In this document: in pieces, positions 1-6,117 of the stretch
Layout of the letters: each line of letters begins with the position of its first letter
How positions within the stretch are numbered: the first letter of the stretch is position 1
DNA from: Candidatus Aciduliprofundum sp.
Lineage (GTDB): Archaea > Thermoplasmatota > Thermoplasmata > Thermoplasmatales > Aciduliprofundaceae
Length of the DNA: 10,942 nt
Assembly: GCA_015523135.1 (NCBI GenBank)
Contig: WAKY01000142.1
Coordinates: forward strand, 1-10,942
Reading direction: 5' to 3'
Program-made: the position numbers and the translations under genes
Notes under the pieces: model-generated
The model's database searches: none
What the model was told of the DNA's origin: nothing
The model's input: the letters and a program-made list of their open reading frames with translations, nothing else

Positions 1-321
1 TCAAGCTCTGCGCATCTCGCGCCAGGCATAATTGAATTTTTGCGTTACATCGTTCTCTACTTCCCCGGCGTGGCATCGGGAATGCTCACATCGAGCATGT
101 TTAGAGGAATAGGAAAGGGAAATTATTCCCTTGCCCAAACAATCTTAAGAACGCTGGTTCTCCAAATACTTTTCGCGTATTTCATGGGCATTTACCTCAA
201 CTTAGGACTTCCCGGAATCTGGATTGGAATCGTCCTAGCGAACTGGATCGCTTCAATATTCGCGTTTTTCTGGGGAAGATGGGTCATAAAGAAAATAGAA
301 TATTCTTGGAGTATAAGGTAA
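1..321 (+). CDS. MATE-type multidrug/cation efflux transporter, C-terminal part (5' end outside window)
   Basis: The frame is open from base 1 and ends at TAA 319-321, so only about the last 106 codons are present; the TTG at 40 lies inside the gene and is not its start. The translated part is a polytopic membrane protein end. Helices are visible around the YIVLYFPGVASGML, TLVLQILFAYFMGIYL and GIWIGIVLANWIASIFAFF segments, followed by a basic WGRWVIKKIE tail. The FRGIGKGNYS loop and the GLPGIWIGIVLANW stretch are typical of the last helices of MATE (MOP superfamily) exporters, which expel organic cations or drugs using a proton or sodium gradient. Family membership is inferred from this C-terminal pattern only, and substrate cannot be told. 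Another MOP-superfamily exporter is possible. By hand count the first 300 bases are about 44% G+C, richer than most of the window. Confidence 0.75.
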   Translation, partial: SSSAHLAPGIIEFLRYIVLYFPGVASGMLTSSMFRGIGKGNYSLAQTILRTLVLQILFAYFMGIYLNLGLPGIWIGIVLANWIASIFAFFWGRWVIKKIEYSWSIR

Positions 322-335
322 ATTTGTGTAGGAAA

Positions 336-347
336 GTATTTATATAC
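336..347 (+). promoter_or_regulatory. TATA box for the 369-905 membrane protein gene
   Basis: A GTATTTATATAC stretch lies in the 47-base gap after the MATE gene. Its centre, near 342, is about 27 bases upstream of the GTG at 369, the usual archaeal TATA-to-start-site distance. The transcript is therefore predicted to begin at or within a few bases of the coding region. Confidence 0.6.
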
Positions 348-368
348 TCAGCCCTATAAGTGTAGCCA

Positions 369-905
369 GTGAGGAAAATGACTGAAAAGGAAATAGAACA
401 ACCAAAGGGAATATCAGTGCTTTCTATTCTATACATTCTAGGAGGAATATTCTGGCTGATATACCCGATATTCTACTCTTGGTTTCTAGTGGGCTATCTT
501 CAAGACTACTATGGATATGTACCATGGGCTAGCTGGATGTTTAATACAGTGTGCTGCTGGATAGGCTCAATAATCATTGCAGGTTTATACTTTGGAGTTG
601 CTGCAGGATTAAAGAAAGGAATGCCTGGAGCTTGGGTTTGGGCAATCATATTTGCCATCATAGGCCTGTTCAATGTTCCAATAGGCACAATAATAAGCAT
701 AATTATCCTAATCTACCTATTCACGCCAAATGTGAGAAAGTGGTTTGAGCAGGGAGCAAAGAAGCAGCAGAAGGAAATGGAAAAGATGCAGAAAGAGCAG
801 CGCTTCCAGCAGATGCAAGAGGAAGAGAAGAAAAGAAAAGAGTACGAAGAGTATCAAGAGTACCTAAAGCAGAAAGAAGAGAAAGAAAAGCAAAATAAAC
901 AATAA
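369..905 (+). CDS. Uncharacterised membrane protein with charged Glu/Lys/Gln-rich C-terminal helix
   Basis: I do not recognise the family. The 178-residue product begins with a short charged leader (about 1-12). It then has three or four hydrophobic segments: about 15-43, 58-80, and 88-119 with a break at the N102/P104 turn. The membrane part ends in a YLFTPNVRKWF sequence (about 116-126), a type of ending I recall from other small archaeal membrane proteins. Residues 127-178 are almost all Lys, Glu, Gln, Met and Tyr, including EYEEYQEYLKQK, and look like one long cytosolic helix or coiled coil. There is no signal peptide cleavage site or catalytic motif. The start is GTG 369 (leaderless from the TATA box at 336-347) or ATG 378, three codons in. 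It is a single-gene unit by spacing. A membrane scaffold or anchor is a guess; no function is assigned. Confidence 0.8.
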   Translation: MRKMTEKEIEQPKGISVLSILYILGGIFWLIYPIFYSWFLVGYLQDYYGYVPWASWMFNTVCCWIGSIIIAGLYFGVAAGLKKGMPGAWVWAIIFAIIGLFNVPIGTIISIIILIYLFTPNVRKWFEQGAKKQQKEMEKMQKEQRFQQMQEEEKKRKEYEEYQEYLKQKEEKEKQNKQ

Positions 906-907
906 CT

Positions 908-920
908 CTCTTTTATTTTT
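908..920 (+). terminator. Possible T-tract terminator after the membrane protein gene
   Basis: Directly after the TAA at 903-905 the coding strand reads CTCTTTTATTTTT. Archaeal transcription can end on such T-rich tracts without a hairpin. It sits just upstream of the TATA box of the next gene. Confidence 0.4.
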
Positions 921-928
921 GTTAATCC

Positions 929-937
929 TTTAAATAA
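929..937 (+). promoter_or_regulatory. TATA box for the tRNA thiolase gene
   Basis: TTTAAATAA is centred near 933, about 26 bases before the ATG at 959. No Shine-Dalgarno sequence lies between box and start, so a leaderless mRNA is predicted. Confidence 0.65.
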
Positions 938-958
938 GAGTTTCTTTTATGCCAAATA

Positions 959-1885
959 ATGAAGTGTAGCAAGTGCGACAAAGATGCAGTTACGGAGATA
1001 AAATATGCAGGAACTTATCTTTGCAAAGAGCATTTTTTAGAATTTATAGATAGAAAAGTTAAGAGAGAAATAAGAGAGCAAGCGCATTTCAAAAAAGGAG
1101 ATAAAATTCTAATCGCCGTATCAGGTGGAAAGGATAGCATGCTAACCATGTACCAAATGCACAAGATTTTTGGGAATTGGAAAGATTTAGAACTTATTGC
1201 TGTCACAGTTGATGAGGGTGTAGGCGATTTTAGAAAAAATTGTTCTAAAGTTGCTGGGAGATATGCTAAAGAATTGGGAATTAAACACAAAGTTATAACA
1301 TTCAAAGATTATATTGGAATAACAACCGATGATGTTGCAAGAGTGGATAAAGAATTAAAGCCCTGCACATACTGTGGAGTTTTTCGCAGAAAAGTGCTTA
1401 ATATGTACGCCAAAGAAACAGGTGCAAATTATCTTATTTTAGGGCTAAATCTTGATGATATAGCACAATCAATAATAATGAACATTACGAGGGGAGATAC
1501 CGCTAGACTGGCTAGATTAGCACCTCACAAAAAGATTCGGGAAGGTTTCATACCCCGCATAATTCCTTTAAGAAGAGTTAGAGAAGACGAAGTCCGACTT
1601 TATGTGAATTTGGCAAATATACCTTACTATCCAAAAAGGTGCCCATATGCGCATCTTGCTGTTAGAGATGTTTACAGAGAATTTCTAAATTCTCTGGAAG
1701 AGAGAGACCCAGCTGTGAAATTTGCCATATTGAATTTCTTTGATGAGATAAAGGGGTACATTGAGGAGAAGTACACAGCGCAGCTTCATCCATGTAAGAT
1801 TTGCGGAGAGCCTACTACAGGAGAAATATGCAAGGCATGCGAGCTAAAACTGAGATACGAATCTATGAGTAAAGGAGCTCAATAG
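959..1885 (+). CDS. tRNA 2-thiouridine synthetase, TtuA/Ncs6 (NcsA) group, TIGR00269 type
   Basis: This cytosolic enzyme adenylates a tRNA uridine and replaces its C2 oxygen with sulfur. The 308 residues show an N-terminal zinc site (C3, C6, C22, H25), the PP-loop SGGKDS at 55-60 that binds ATP, and CTYC at 136-139 with a third cysteine at 228 (KRCPY). A C-terminal zinc knuckle follows (C279, C282, C291, C294). The C139-C228 spacing of 89 residues matches, as I recall, the three [4Fe-4S] ligands of Thermus TtuA. One oddity: the common GHNLDD motif reads GLNLDD at 162-167, without the histidine. TtuA acts on U54 in thermophiles and Ncs6/NcsA on U34; the sequence alone does not decide, so no symbol is given. 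The ATG at 959 fits the leaderless promoter. The 3' end overlaps the convergent DHH gene by 23 bases. Confidence 0.9.
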   Translation: MKCSKCDKDAVTEIKYAGTYLCKEHFLEFIDRKVKREIREQAHFKKGDKILIAVSGGKDSMLTMYQMHKIFGNWKDLELIAVTVDEGVGDFRKNCSKVAGRYAKELGIKHKVITFKDYIGITTDDVARVDKELKPCTYCGVFRRKVLNMYAKETGANYLILGLNLDDIAQSIIMNITRGDTARLARLAPHKKIREGFIPRIIPLRRVREDEVRLYVNLANIPYYPKRCPYAHLAVRDVYREFLNSLEERDPAVKFAILNFFDEIKGYIEEKYTAQLHPCKICGEPTTGEICKACELKLRYESMSKGAQ

Positions 1886-2768
1886 CATTTAAAATCTCAG
1901 GCACAGTTACCACATCATCCACTGTTACTCCACTTGCCTTTCTGTGCCCGCCACCACCATAAAACTTTGCAATCTTCAATACATCCACATCTGTATGAGT
2001 TCTAAATTCTATCTTCGTTGCGGGATTGTACTTACCTGCACGATAAATTAAAACTAAGATTATATCAAAGGGTCCACGAGGGTCATCCGCAAGCATATTA
2101 CTTATTATATAAACAGGTACAGATTCTAATGTCTCAAATACTGCAACCTTTAAATCTTTTACTTTGAATATTTTTATCTCTCTCTTTACTCTTTCTTTTA
2201 GCTCATCTAACCATTTCTTATACTCATCAACTATATCTTTGTATTGAGCAAGAATTTTAAAATCCTCGCTCATCAATTCTTCTGCAAGCTTGTAAAGTTT
2301 CAAATTCAGTTCTCTTCCAGCGTATTTCCATCTTAATGCTCCAATTATAGTCCTTATATTTTCTGCAATTTCGTCTTTCACATCATTTGTGTCTATTTGA
2401 TTTGCAATATACACTAATTTTGAAGATATACCAAAAAAGTCCGCTACCACCTGCGCTGCACTCTTAGCTTTGCTATCAATATGTATTTTAACATGAGGTA
2501 ATGATACTTCAGGACTCCACTCATGGTGATCTATCCATACAACCATATCATACATAGCCGCTGCATAAACTGCACGATTTTCACCAGCAATATCAAATAT
2601 GTACAGTTCTCCCAAGCTCTTTTTACCACTAACAGACCTACAAATAGTATCTCTCAACTGAACAGGCGAGGTAAAATAAGCTCTAACCTTGGCACCACCA
2701 ATTTTTTTAAGAAAAAGTGATAGGGAAATAACCCCATCGGCATCCATATGGGTCATCACAGTAATCAT
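1863..2768 (-). CDS. DHH superfamily phosphoesterase (DHH-DHHA1)
   Basis: This predicted metal-dependent phosphoesterase of 301 residues has the DHH-domain motifs in order: THMDADG at 6-12, FDIAGEN at 58-64 and DHHEW at 80-84. A charged helical linker follows (about 150-200), then a C-terminal DHHA1 domain with the GGGGHRKASG motif at 271-280. The aspartates and histidines would bind two Mn2+ ions. Family members include RecJ nucleases, NrnA-type nanoRNases/pAp phosphatases and archaeal stand-alone phosphohydrolases. The compact two-domain form fits the last groups better than RecJ, but the substrate is unknown. It lies 32 bases downstream of the DUF47 gene yet has its own TATA box at 2791-2800 and no Shine-Dalgarno site, so it is probably also transcribed alone as a leaderless mRNA. 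Its end overlaps the convergent thiolase gene. Confidence 0.88.
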   Translation of the reverse strand: MITVMTHMDADGVISLSLFLKKIGGAKVRAYFTSPVQLRDTICRSVSGKKSLGELYIFDIAGENRAVYAAAMYDMVVWIDHHEWSPEVSLPHVKIHIDSKAKSAAQVVADFFGISSKLVYIANQIDTNDVKDEIAENIRTIIGALRWKYAGRELNLKLYKLAEELMSEDFKILAQYKDIVDEYKKWLDELKERVKREIKIFKVKDLKVAVFETLESVPVYIISNMLADDPRGPFDIILVLIYRAGKYNPATKIEFRTHTDVDVLKIAKFYGGGGHRKASGVTVDDVVTVPEILNAIELLYS

Positions 2769-2790
2769 AATCTCGCCTATAAAGAGAGAG

Positions 2791-2800
2791 TATAAATAAA
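2791..2800 (-). promoter_or_regulatory. TATA box for the DHH phosphoesterase gene
   Basis: On the minus strand this reads TTTATTTATA, centred about 27 bases before the ATG at 2768. It directly abuts the end of the DUF47 gene (2801). No Shine-Dalgarno site is seen, so a leaderless start is predicted. Confidence 0.65.
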
Positions 2801-3484
2801 TTATCGGGCAATTAAAGCCCTTATTCTATCTCCAGCATTCTCGGCATGGTTTGCTATATCTCCCAGAAGGAATACGAGTTTAGTAAGGTGGAAAAGAGCT
2901 GCAGGGCTTATTTTATCTTCAAGGGAAAATATCTCACGTGTTAGCTTTCTCTCGATTATATCGCTTTCATGCTCAACATTATGTAATCTATGCACTATTC
3001 TCTTAGCATTTTCTCTCTCTTTTTCTAAGAATGATGATTCAATTACTAGGTTCAAAGCATTTATTGCCTTACCCAAAATTTGTATGGATTTAAGTGCTTT
3101 TTCAAATAGCTCTCTAAATGGTTCTTCTAGCTCTTTAGGGATTGGTTTTTCTCTCAGCGAGAGCCATTCTGTCACATCTTGAATCAAATCTACAACTTTG
3201 TCCATCTCGGAGATGAGAGATAGAAAAACTCCCCGATCCACAGGCATCCAGACACCTTTTGGCAAATGGTTTCTTATGTTGCTCTTTATATAATCTGCCT
3301 TAAGCTCCATGTCTTCAATTACCTTTTTTACTTTCTCAAAATCTTCATAATTGCCTTTCAAATAGTCCTCAAACGCGTCCTTAAGGGTCTGAGCTGCTTC
3401 TTCAATAATTTTAGAATGGTCTATAAGCGCCTCAAAGGGTGATTTTCGAAGCGTATCAATTATTGGAGTTCTAATGAATTTCAT
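2801..3484 (-). CDS. DUF47/PhoU-like protein, partner of PiT phosphate permease
   Basis: This all-helical 227-residue protein belongs to the DUF47 (PhoU-related, TIGR00153-like) family, whose genes usually accompany PiT permeases and are thought to regulate them or bind metal and phosphate. Acidic E/DxxxD-type clusters that would bind metal are visible: D58-M-E-L-K-A-D64, E93-M-D-K-V-V-D99, E171-H-E-S-D175 and a C-terminal LGDIANHAENAGDRIR at 207-222. There are no membrane segments, so it is probably cytosolic and works against the inner face of the permease. It follows the PiT stop by six bases. Its Shine-Dalgarno site (GGGGTGAT, 3490-3497) overlaps that stop codon, so the pair should be cotranscribed and translationally coupled. 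Length is normal for the family. Regulation by phosphate is inferred, as no operator is visible. Confidence 0.9.
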   Translation of the reverse strand: MKFIRTPIIDTLRKSPFEALIDHSKIIEEAAQTLKDAFEDYLKGNYEDFEKVKKVIEDMELKADYIKSNIRNHLPKGVWMPVDRGVFLSLISEMDKVVDLIQDVTEWLSLREKPIPKELEEPFRELFEKALKSIQILGKAINALNLVIESSFLEKERENAKRIVHRLHNVEHESDIIERKLTREIFSLEDKISPAALFHLTKLVFLLGDIANHAENAGDRIRALIAR

Positions 3485-3489
3485 CTTGC

Positions 3490-3497
3490 ATCACCCC
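3490..3497 (-). promoter_or_regulatory. Shine-Dalgarno site of the DUF47 gene overlapping the PiT stop codon
   Basis: The minus strand reads GGGGTGAT followed by the five-base spacer GCAAG and ATG 3484. The TGA within the site is the PiT stop, suggesting coupled translation of the two proteins. Confidence 0.6.
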
Positions 3498-4726
3498 AAG
3501 AATATATACCTAAACAATAAAAATATTCCTGCGGAAAACGCCATAGCTACAGGAAGAGTAAATACCCAAGAAAGAAGGATATTTTTTATTACTCTATAAT
3601 CAACACTCGCTATTCCTCTTGCTAGGCCAACCCCCATAACTGAGCCAACTATTACTTGGGATGTGGATACCGGCATTCCAAGTTTTGAGAATACTAGAAC
3701 AGTAAAAGCAGTAGCTAATTCTGCTGCAAATCCCCTAGTTGGTGTTATCTCTGTTATCCTCTTACCTATTGTCTCTATGACCTTATAACCCCAAGTTGAT
3801 ATGCCAATAACTATACCAAACCCTCCAAGCACAAGGACCCAAAGGGGTATGGTAACATGTGAGCCTATGGGTACACCATTGTATATATCCACAATTGCAA
3901 CTAGAGGACCTACAGAATTGGCAACATCATTGGCCCCATGGGCAAATGCTACGCTTGCAGCAGTCATAACCTGGAGATAAATAAAAAAATTCTCTAATTT
4001 TTTGTATTTGTCCTTTTCCATAAGATTTTCTTTATAGCGAAGAAGTAAAGCATATCCTATAGCCATAGAAATAATACCTACAATTATGGATACAAGCAAT
4101 GAATTCCAAAGCCCAAGGTCTAATCCTATATTTTTAAGGCCTTTGAACAGGATAGACATAGCAATTAAAGCAGCAGTCAGAAATATGAAAAATGGCATAA
4201 CAATCTTTGCTTCTTTAATTGGATCATCCTTTGAAAATATGAATTTCTTCAAAATCATAAAAAATATATACGCCATTAAAGCTCCAAGGAGAGGAGACAC
4301 AACCCAACTCGCTGCTATATCCCCCACAACATCCCAATGGATTAAATCCACATTTATAATCATAGCAAACCCCATAACTGCACCAACGATAGATTGGGTT
4401 GTTGAAACAGGTAATCTAAGATATGTGGCAATCGTTACCCACAATCCTCCAGCAATTAAAGCACCAAACATGCCCACCATTAAAACATGTGGATCTATGT
4501 AAATAGGATTAACTATCCCTTTTGCTATAGTATTTGTAACATGCTTTCCCACAAGCACAGCACCGAGAAATTCAAATGTAATCGCCACAAGAATTGCCCT
4601 CTTTAATGTTAATGCGCCACTTCCAACAGAAGTACCCATAGAATTTGCCACATCATTGGCACCAATGTTCCAAGACATATAGAGGGATGCAAGAATTGCA
4701 AGAATTAGTACCAATTCCAACAGCAT
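3491..4726 (-). CDS. PiT-family inorganic phosphate transporter
   Basis: This 411-residue integral membrane symporter takes up phosphate with a cation (H+ or Na+). The family's duplicated signature is plain: GANDVANSMG at 22-31 and GANDVANSVG at 264-273, each followed later by a second repeated motif, LPVSTTQSIVGAVMG (105-119) and MPVSTSQVIVGSVMG (351-365). These two inverted halves form the transport core. About ten to twelve hydrophobic helices are visible, with a charged cytosolic loop around 161-176 and another around 230-246 (RYKENLMEKDKYKKLE). The start ATG at 4726 opens directly into the first helix. A TATA-like element 22-25 bases upstream overlaps the end of the Nudix gene, and there is no Shine-Dalgarno site, so a leaderless start is likely. 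The DUF47 partner follows six bases downstream. Confidence 0.95.
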   Translation of the reverse strand: MLLELVLILAILASLYMSWNIGANDVANSMGTSVGSGALTLKRAILVAITFEFLGAVLVGKHVTNTIAKGIVNPIYIDPHVLMVGMFGALIAGGLWVTIATYLRLPVSTTQSIVGAVMGFAMIINVDLIHWDVVGDIAASWVVSPLLGALMAYIFFMILKKFIFSKDDPIKEAKIVMPFFIFLTAALIAMSILFKGLKNIGLDLGLWNSLLVSIIVGIISMAIGYALLLRYKENLMEKDKYKKLENFFIYLQVMTAASVAFAHGANDVANSVGPLVAIVDIYNGVPIGSHVTIPLWVLVLGGFGIVIGISTWGYKVIETIGKRITEITPTRGFAAELATAFTVLVFSKLGMPVSTSQVIVGSVMGVGLARGIASVDYRVIKNILLSWVFTLPVAMAFSAGIFLLFRYIFLG

Positions 4727-4743
4727 AGTTGGGTATGCTGAAG

Positions 4744-4757
4744 TAATTTAAAAAAAT
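4744..4757 (-). promoter_or_regulatory. TATA-like element for PiT, overlapping the Nudix stop codon
   Basis: The minus strand reads TTTTTTTAAATTAC. Depending on which six to eight bases TBP uses, the centre is 22-25 bases before ATG 4726. The same T-run encodes the last Phe codons and TAA of the Nudix gene and could also serve as its terminator. Confidence 0.5.
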
Positions 4758-5086
4758 TTCCCCATCTTGTTTGTTAACTCCAAGAATCTTATGGCTTCTT
4801 CTCTTGAGAATGCCAGATTATTTGGCAAATTTGAGAATAATTGCCACTCCATCTCTCCACCTTTGATCTCTTCGATCTCTCCCACAAACAGGAAAATATC
4901 TTTTTCTCTCTTTACAAATTTTAAATTCTTAAACATTATACCCGCTTCCTCATAGCATTCTCTCAAAGCAGCCTTATGCGGATCCTCGCCCATCTCAATT
5001 TTTCCACCTGGAAATTCCCAGCCCCTTTTTGGATTATGTACCATAAGAAATTTTCCATCTTTTATGGGCACTACCACAACTATCAT
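4748..5086 (-). CDS. Nudix hydrolase, short (MutT-like)
   Basis: This 112-residue cytosolic enzyme should cleave a nucleoside diphosphate linked to another group. The Nudix box is complete from G28 to G49: G28, E34, R42-E43, E46-E47 and G49 follow GX5EX7REUXEEXGU exactly, with the glutamates placed to bind Mg2+. It is preceded by the common W-E-F-P-G-G element at 23-28. The protein is little more than the Nudix fold (usual range about 130-170), and the sequence outside the box gives no substrate. Candidates include oxidised NTPs, ADP-ribose and capped RNA ends, none supported specifically. Its ATG shares four bases (ATGA) with the NMD3 stop and lacks a clear Shine-Dalgarno site, so it is probably translated by ribosomes finishing NMD3. 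Confidence 0.92.
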   Translation of the reverse strand: MIVVVVPIKDGKFLMVHNPKRGWEFPGGKIEMGEDPHKAALRECYEEAGIMFKNLKFVKREKDIFLFVGEIEEIKGGEMEWQLFSNLPNNLAFSREEAIRFLELTNKMGKFF

Positions 5087-6081
5087 GGTACCACATAAAC
5101 ATTCCCATCAATTCTAACAATTTTCACATTTTCTCCAGCCTTTAGTTTCTTCGTTGAAATTGCCACTATAGTTTTATAATCTTTATCTAAGATTTGCACT
5201 TCGTTCTCTTTGGGAAAAATAACTATTGCATTCTCTATCTCCCCATTCTTTTTGATTAAATTTATACTATGTCTTCTTGAATCAAATGTCTTCTCTCTTC
5301 CATCTTTTAAAGATATACCCTTCACATAGTGCCCAGAAATATGCTCTATAGAATAGTACTCTCCATCTATCTCAATCACATCTCCAACTCTGTATTCTGG
5401 AAGACGAACAGAGTAGGTCATACGATATACATCCTTACCATCCTTCCTGCCAACTATACTTGGGGACTCTTTCAACACAGCTCCATATTTTCTACAAAGC
5501 TCCTCTGCAACTTTTTTTGCCTCTTTTTTATCACTTATGTAAATATCCCATCCGCCATGCTTGCCCTCCTCTTTCGTTATAAACAAATTCTCATTCTTCC
5601 TTGCATAATGCTCTAATCTTTCGTGGGCATACTGCACAACTCTTTCAAGCTCATTCTCTCTTGTACCCCTAATTTGCAATATTGCCTCAAAATAATTACC
5701 AAAGTATCTGTTACATCTTGGACAAGATTCATACTTTATATGAATGATTGAATAATGCTCTTCCTTCACATCTAACTCCTTGTATTTTATGTGAAATATT
5801 GTGTGTAATTCAATATCACCTTCATACTCTCTTATTTCAAAATCAAAATTTATAGAATCGTATTCGTGCAAAGTTTCTAAATTTCTCATAATTAATTCCC
5901 TCAGCATATCTTCTTCGCTTAATCTTTTCCACTCTCCCTTGAATTTTATAGCTCCACAATGTGGGCATTTTACAACTTCCATATGTTGAGGTAAGCTAGT
6001 GAATTTAACCTTCCTTAAGAAACATACCTCGCATAGGCCTTCGTACTTTGCCTCTCTCTTACCGCATTCTACACAGAGCAT
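5083..6081 (-). CDS. nmd3: NMD3-family ribosome biogenesis protein (archaeal)
   Basis: In eukaryotes NMD3 binds the joining face of the immature large ribosomal subunit and adapts it for export. Archaea have no nucleus, so a late subunit-maturation or anti-association role is inferred. The 332 residues show an N-terminal zinc ribbon (C3, C6, C17, C20), a second Cys pair at 39 and 42, and a third CPRC at 120-123 followed by the family-typical NRYFGNYFEAILQIRG stretch. A central alpha/beta domain follows (about 140-225), then a beta-rich OB/SH3-like C-terminal half from RLPEYRVGDVIEI (226) on. It lacks the long eukaryotic tail with nuclear signals, as expected. An AGGAG site at 6087-6091 sits five bases before ATG 6081, and an AT-rich TATA-like element lies at 6103-6111. 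The translation operon is 36 bases upstream, so readthrough is possible. The stop overlaps the Nudix start. Confidence 0.92.
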   Translation of the reverse strand: MLCVECGKREAKYEGLCEVCFLRKVKFTSLPQHMEVVKCPHCGAIKFKGEWKRLSEEDMLRELIMRNLETLHEYDSINFDFEIREYEGDIELHTIFHIKYKELDVKEEHYSIIHIKYESCPRCNRYFGNYFEAILQIRGTRENELERVVQYAHERLEHYARKNENLFITKEEGKHGGWDIYISDKKEAKKVAEELCRKYGAVLKESPSIVGRKDGKDVYRMTYSVRLPEYRVGDVIEIDGEYYSIEHISGHYVKGISLKDGREKTFDSRRHSINLIKKNGEIENAIVIFPKENEVQILDKDYKTIVAISTKKLKAGENVKIVRIDGNVYVVP

Positions 6082-6086
6082 CCATT

Positions 6087-6091
6087 CTCCT
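6087..6091 (-). promoter_or_regulatory. Shine-Dalgarno site of nmd3
   Basis: The minus strand reads AGGAG, five bases before ATG 6081. It would lie upstream of a transcript started from the 6103-6111 TATA-like element, so it makes sense mainly if nmd3 is also read from the upstream operon. Confidence 0.5.
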
Positions 6092-6102
6092 ATAGCTCAT
6101 AC

Positions 6103-6111
6103 ATTAAAAAA
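6103..6111 (-). promoter_or_regulatory. TATA-like element / T-run between the PAC2 and nmd3 genes
   Basis: The minus strand reads TTTTTTAAT in the 36-base gap. It is centred about 26 bases before ATG 6081, which fits a promoter. It also follows the PAC2 stop closely and could act as a T-tract terminator. Which role dominates cannot be told. Confidence 0.4.
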
Positions 6112-6117
6112 TTTTCC

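Noticed and set aside
2771..2790. GA-rich stretch next to the DHH promoter as a repeat element
   Set aside because: It is only a few GA units between the TATA box and the start codon, too short to count as a repeat.
4086..4502. A 138-codon plus-strand frame inside the PiT gene
   Set aside because: It is antisense to a clear transporter with conserved duplicated motifs, has no promoter or ribosome site, and its translation has no recognisable domain.
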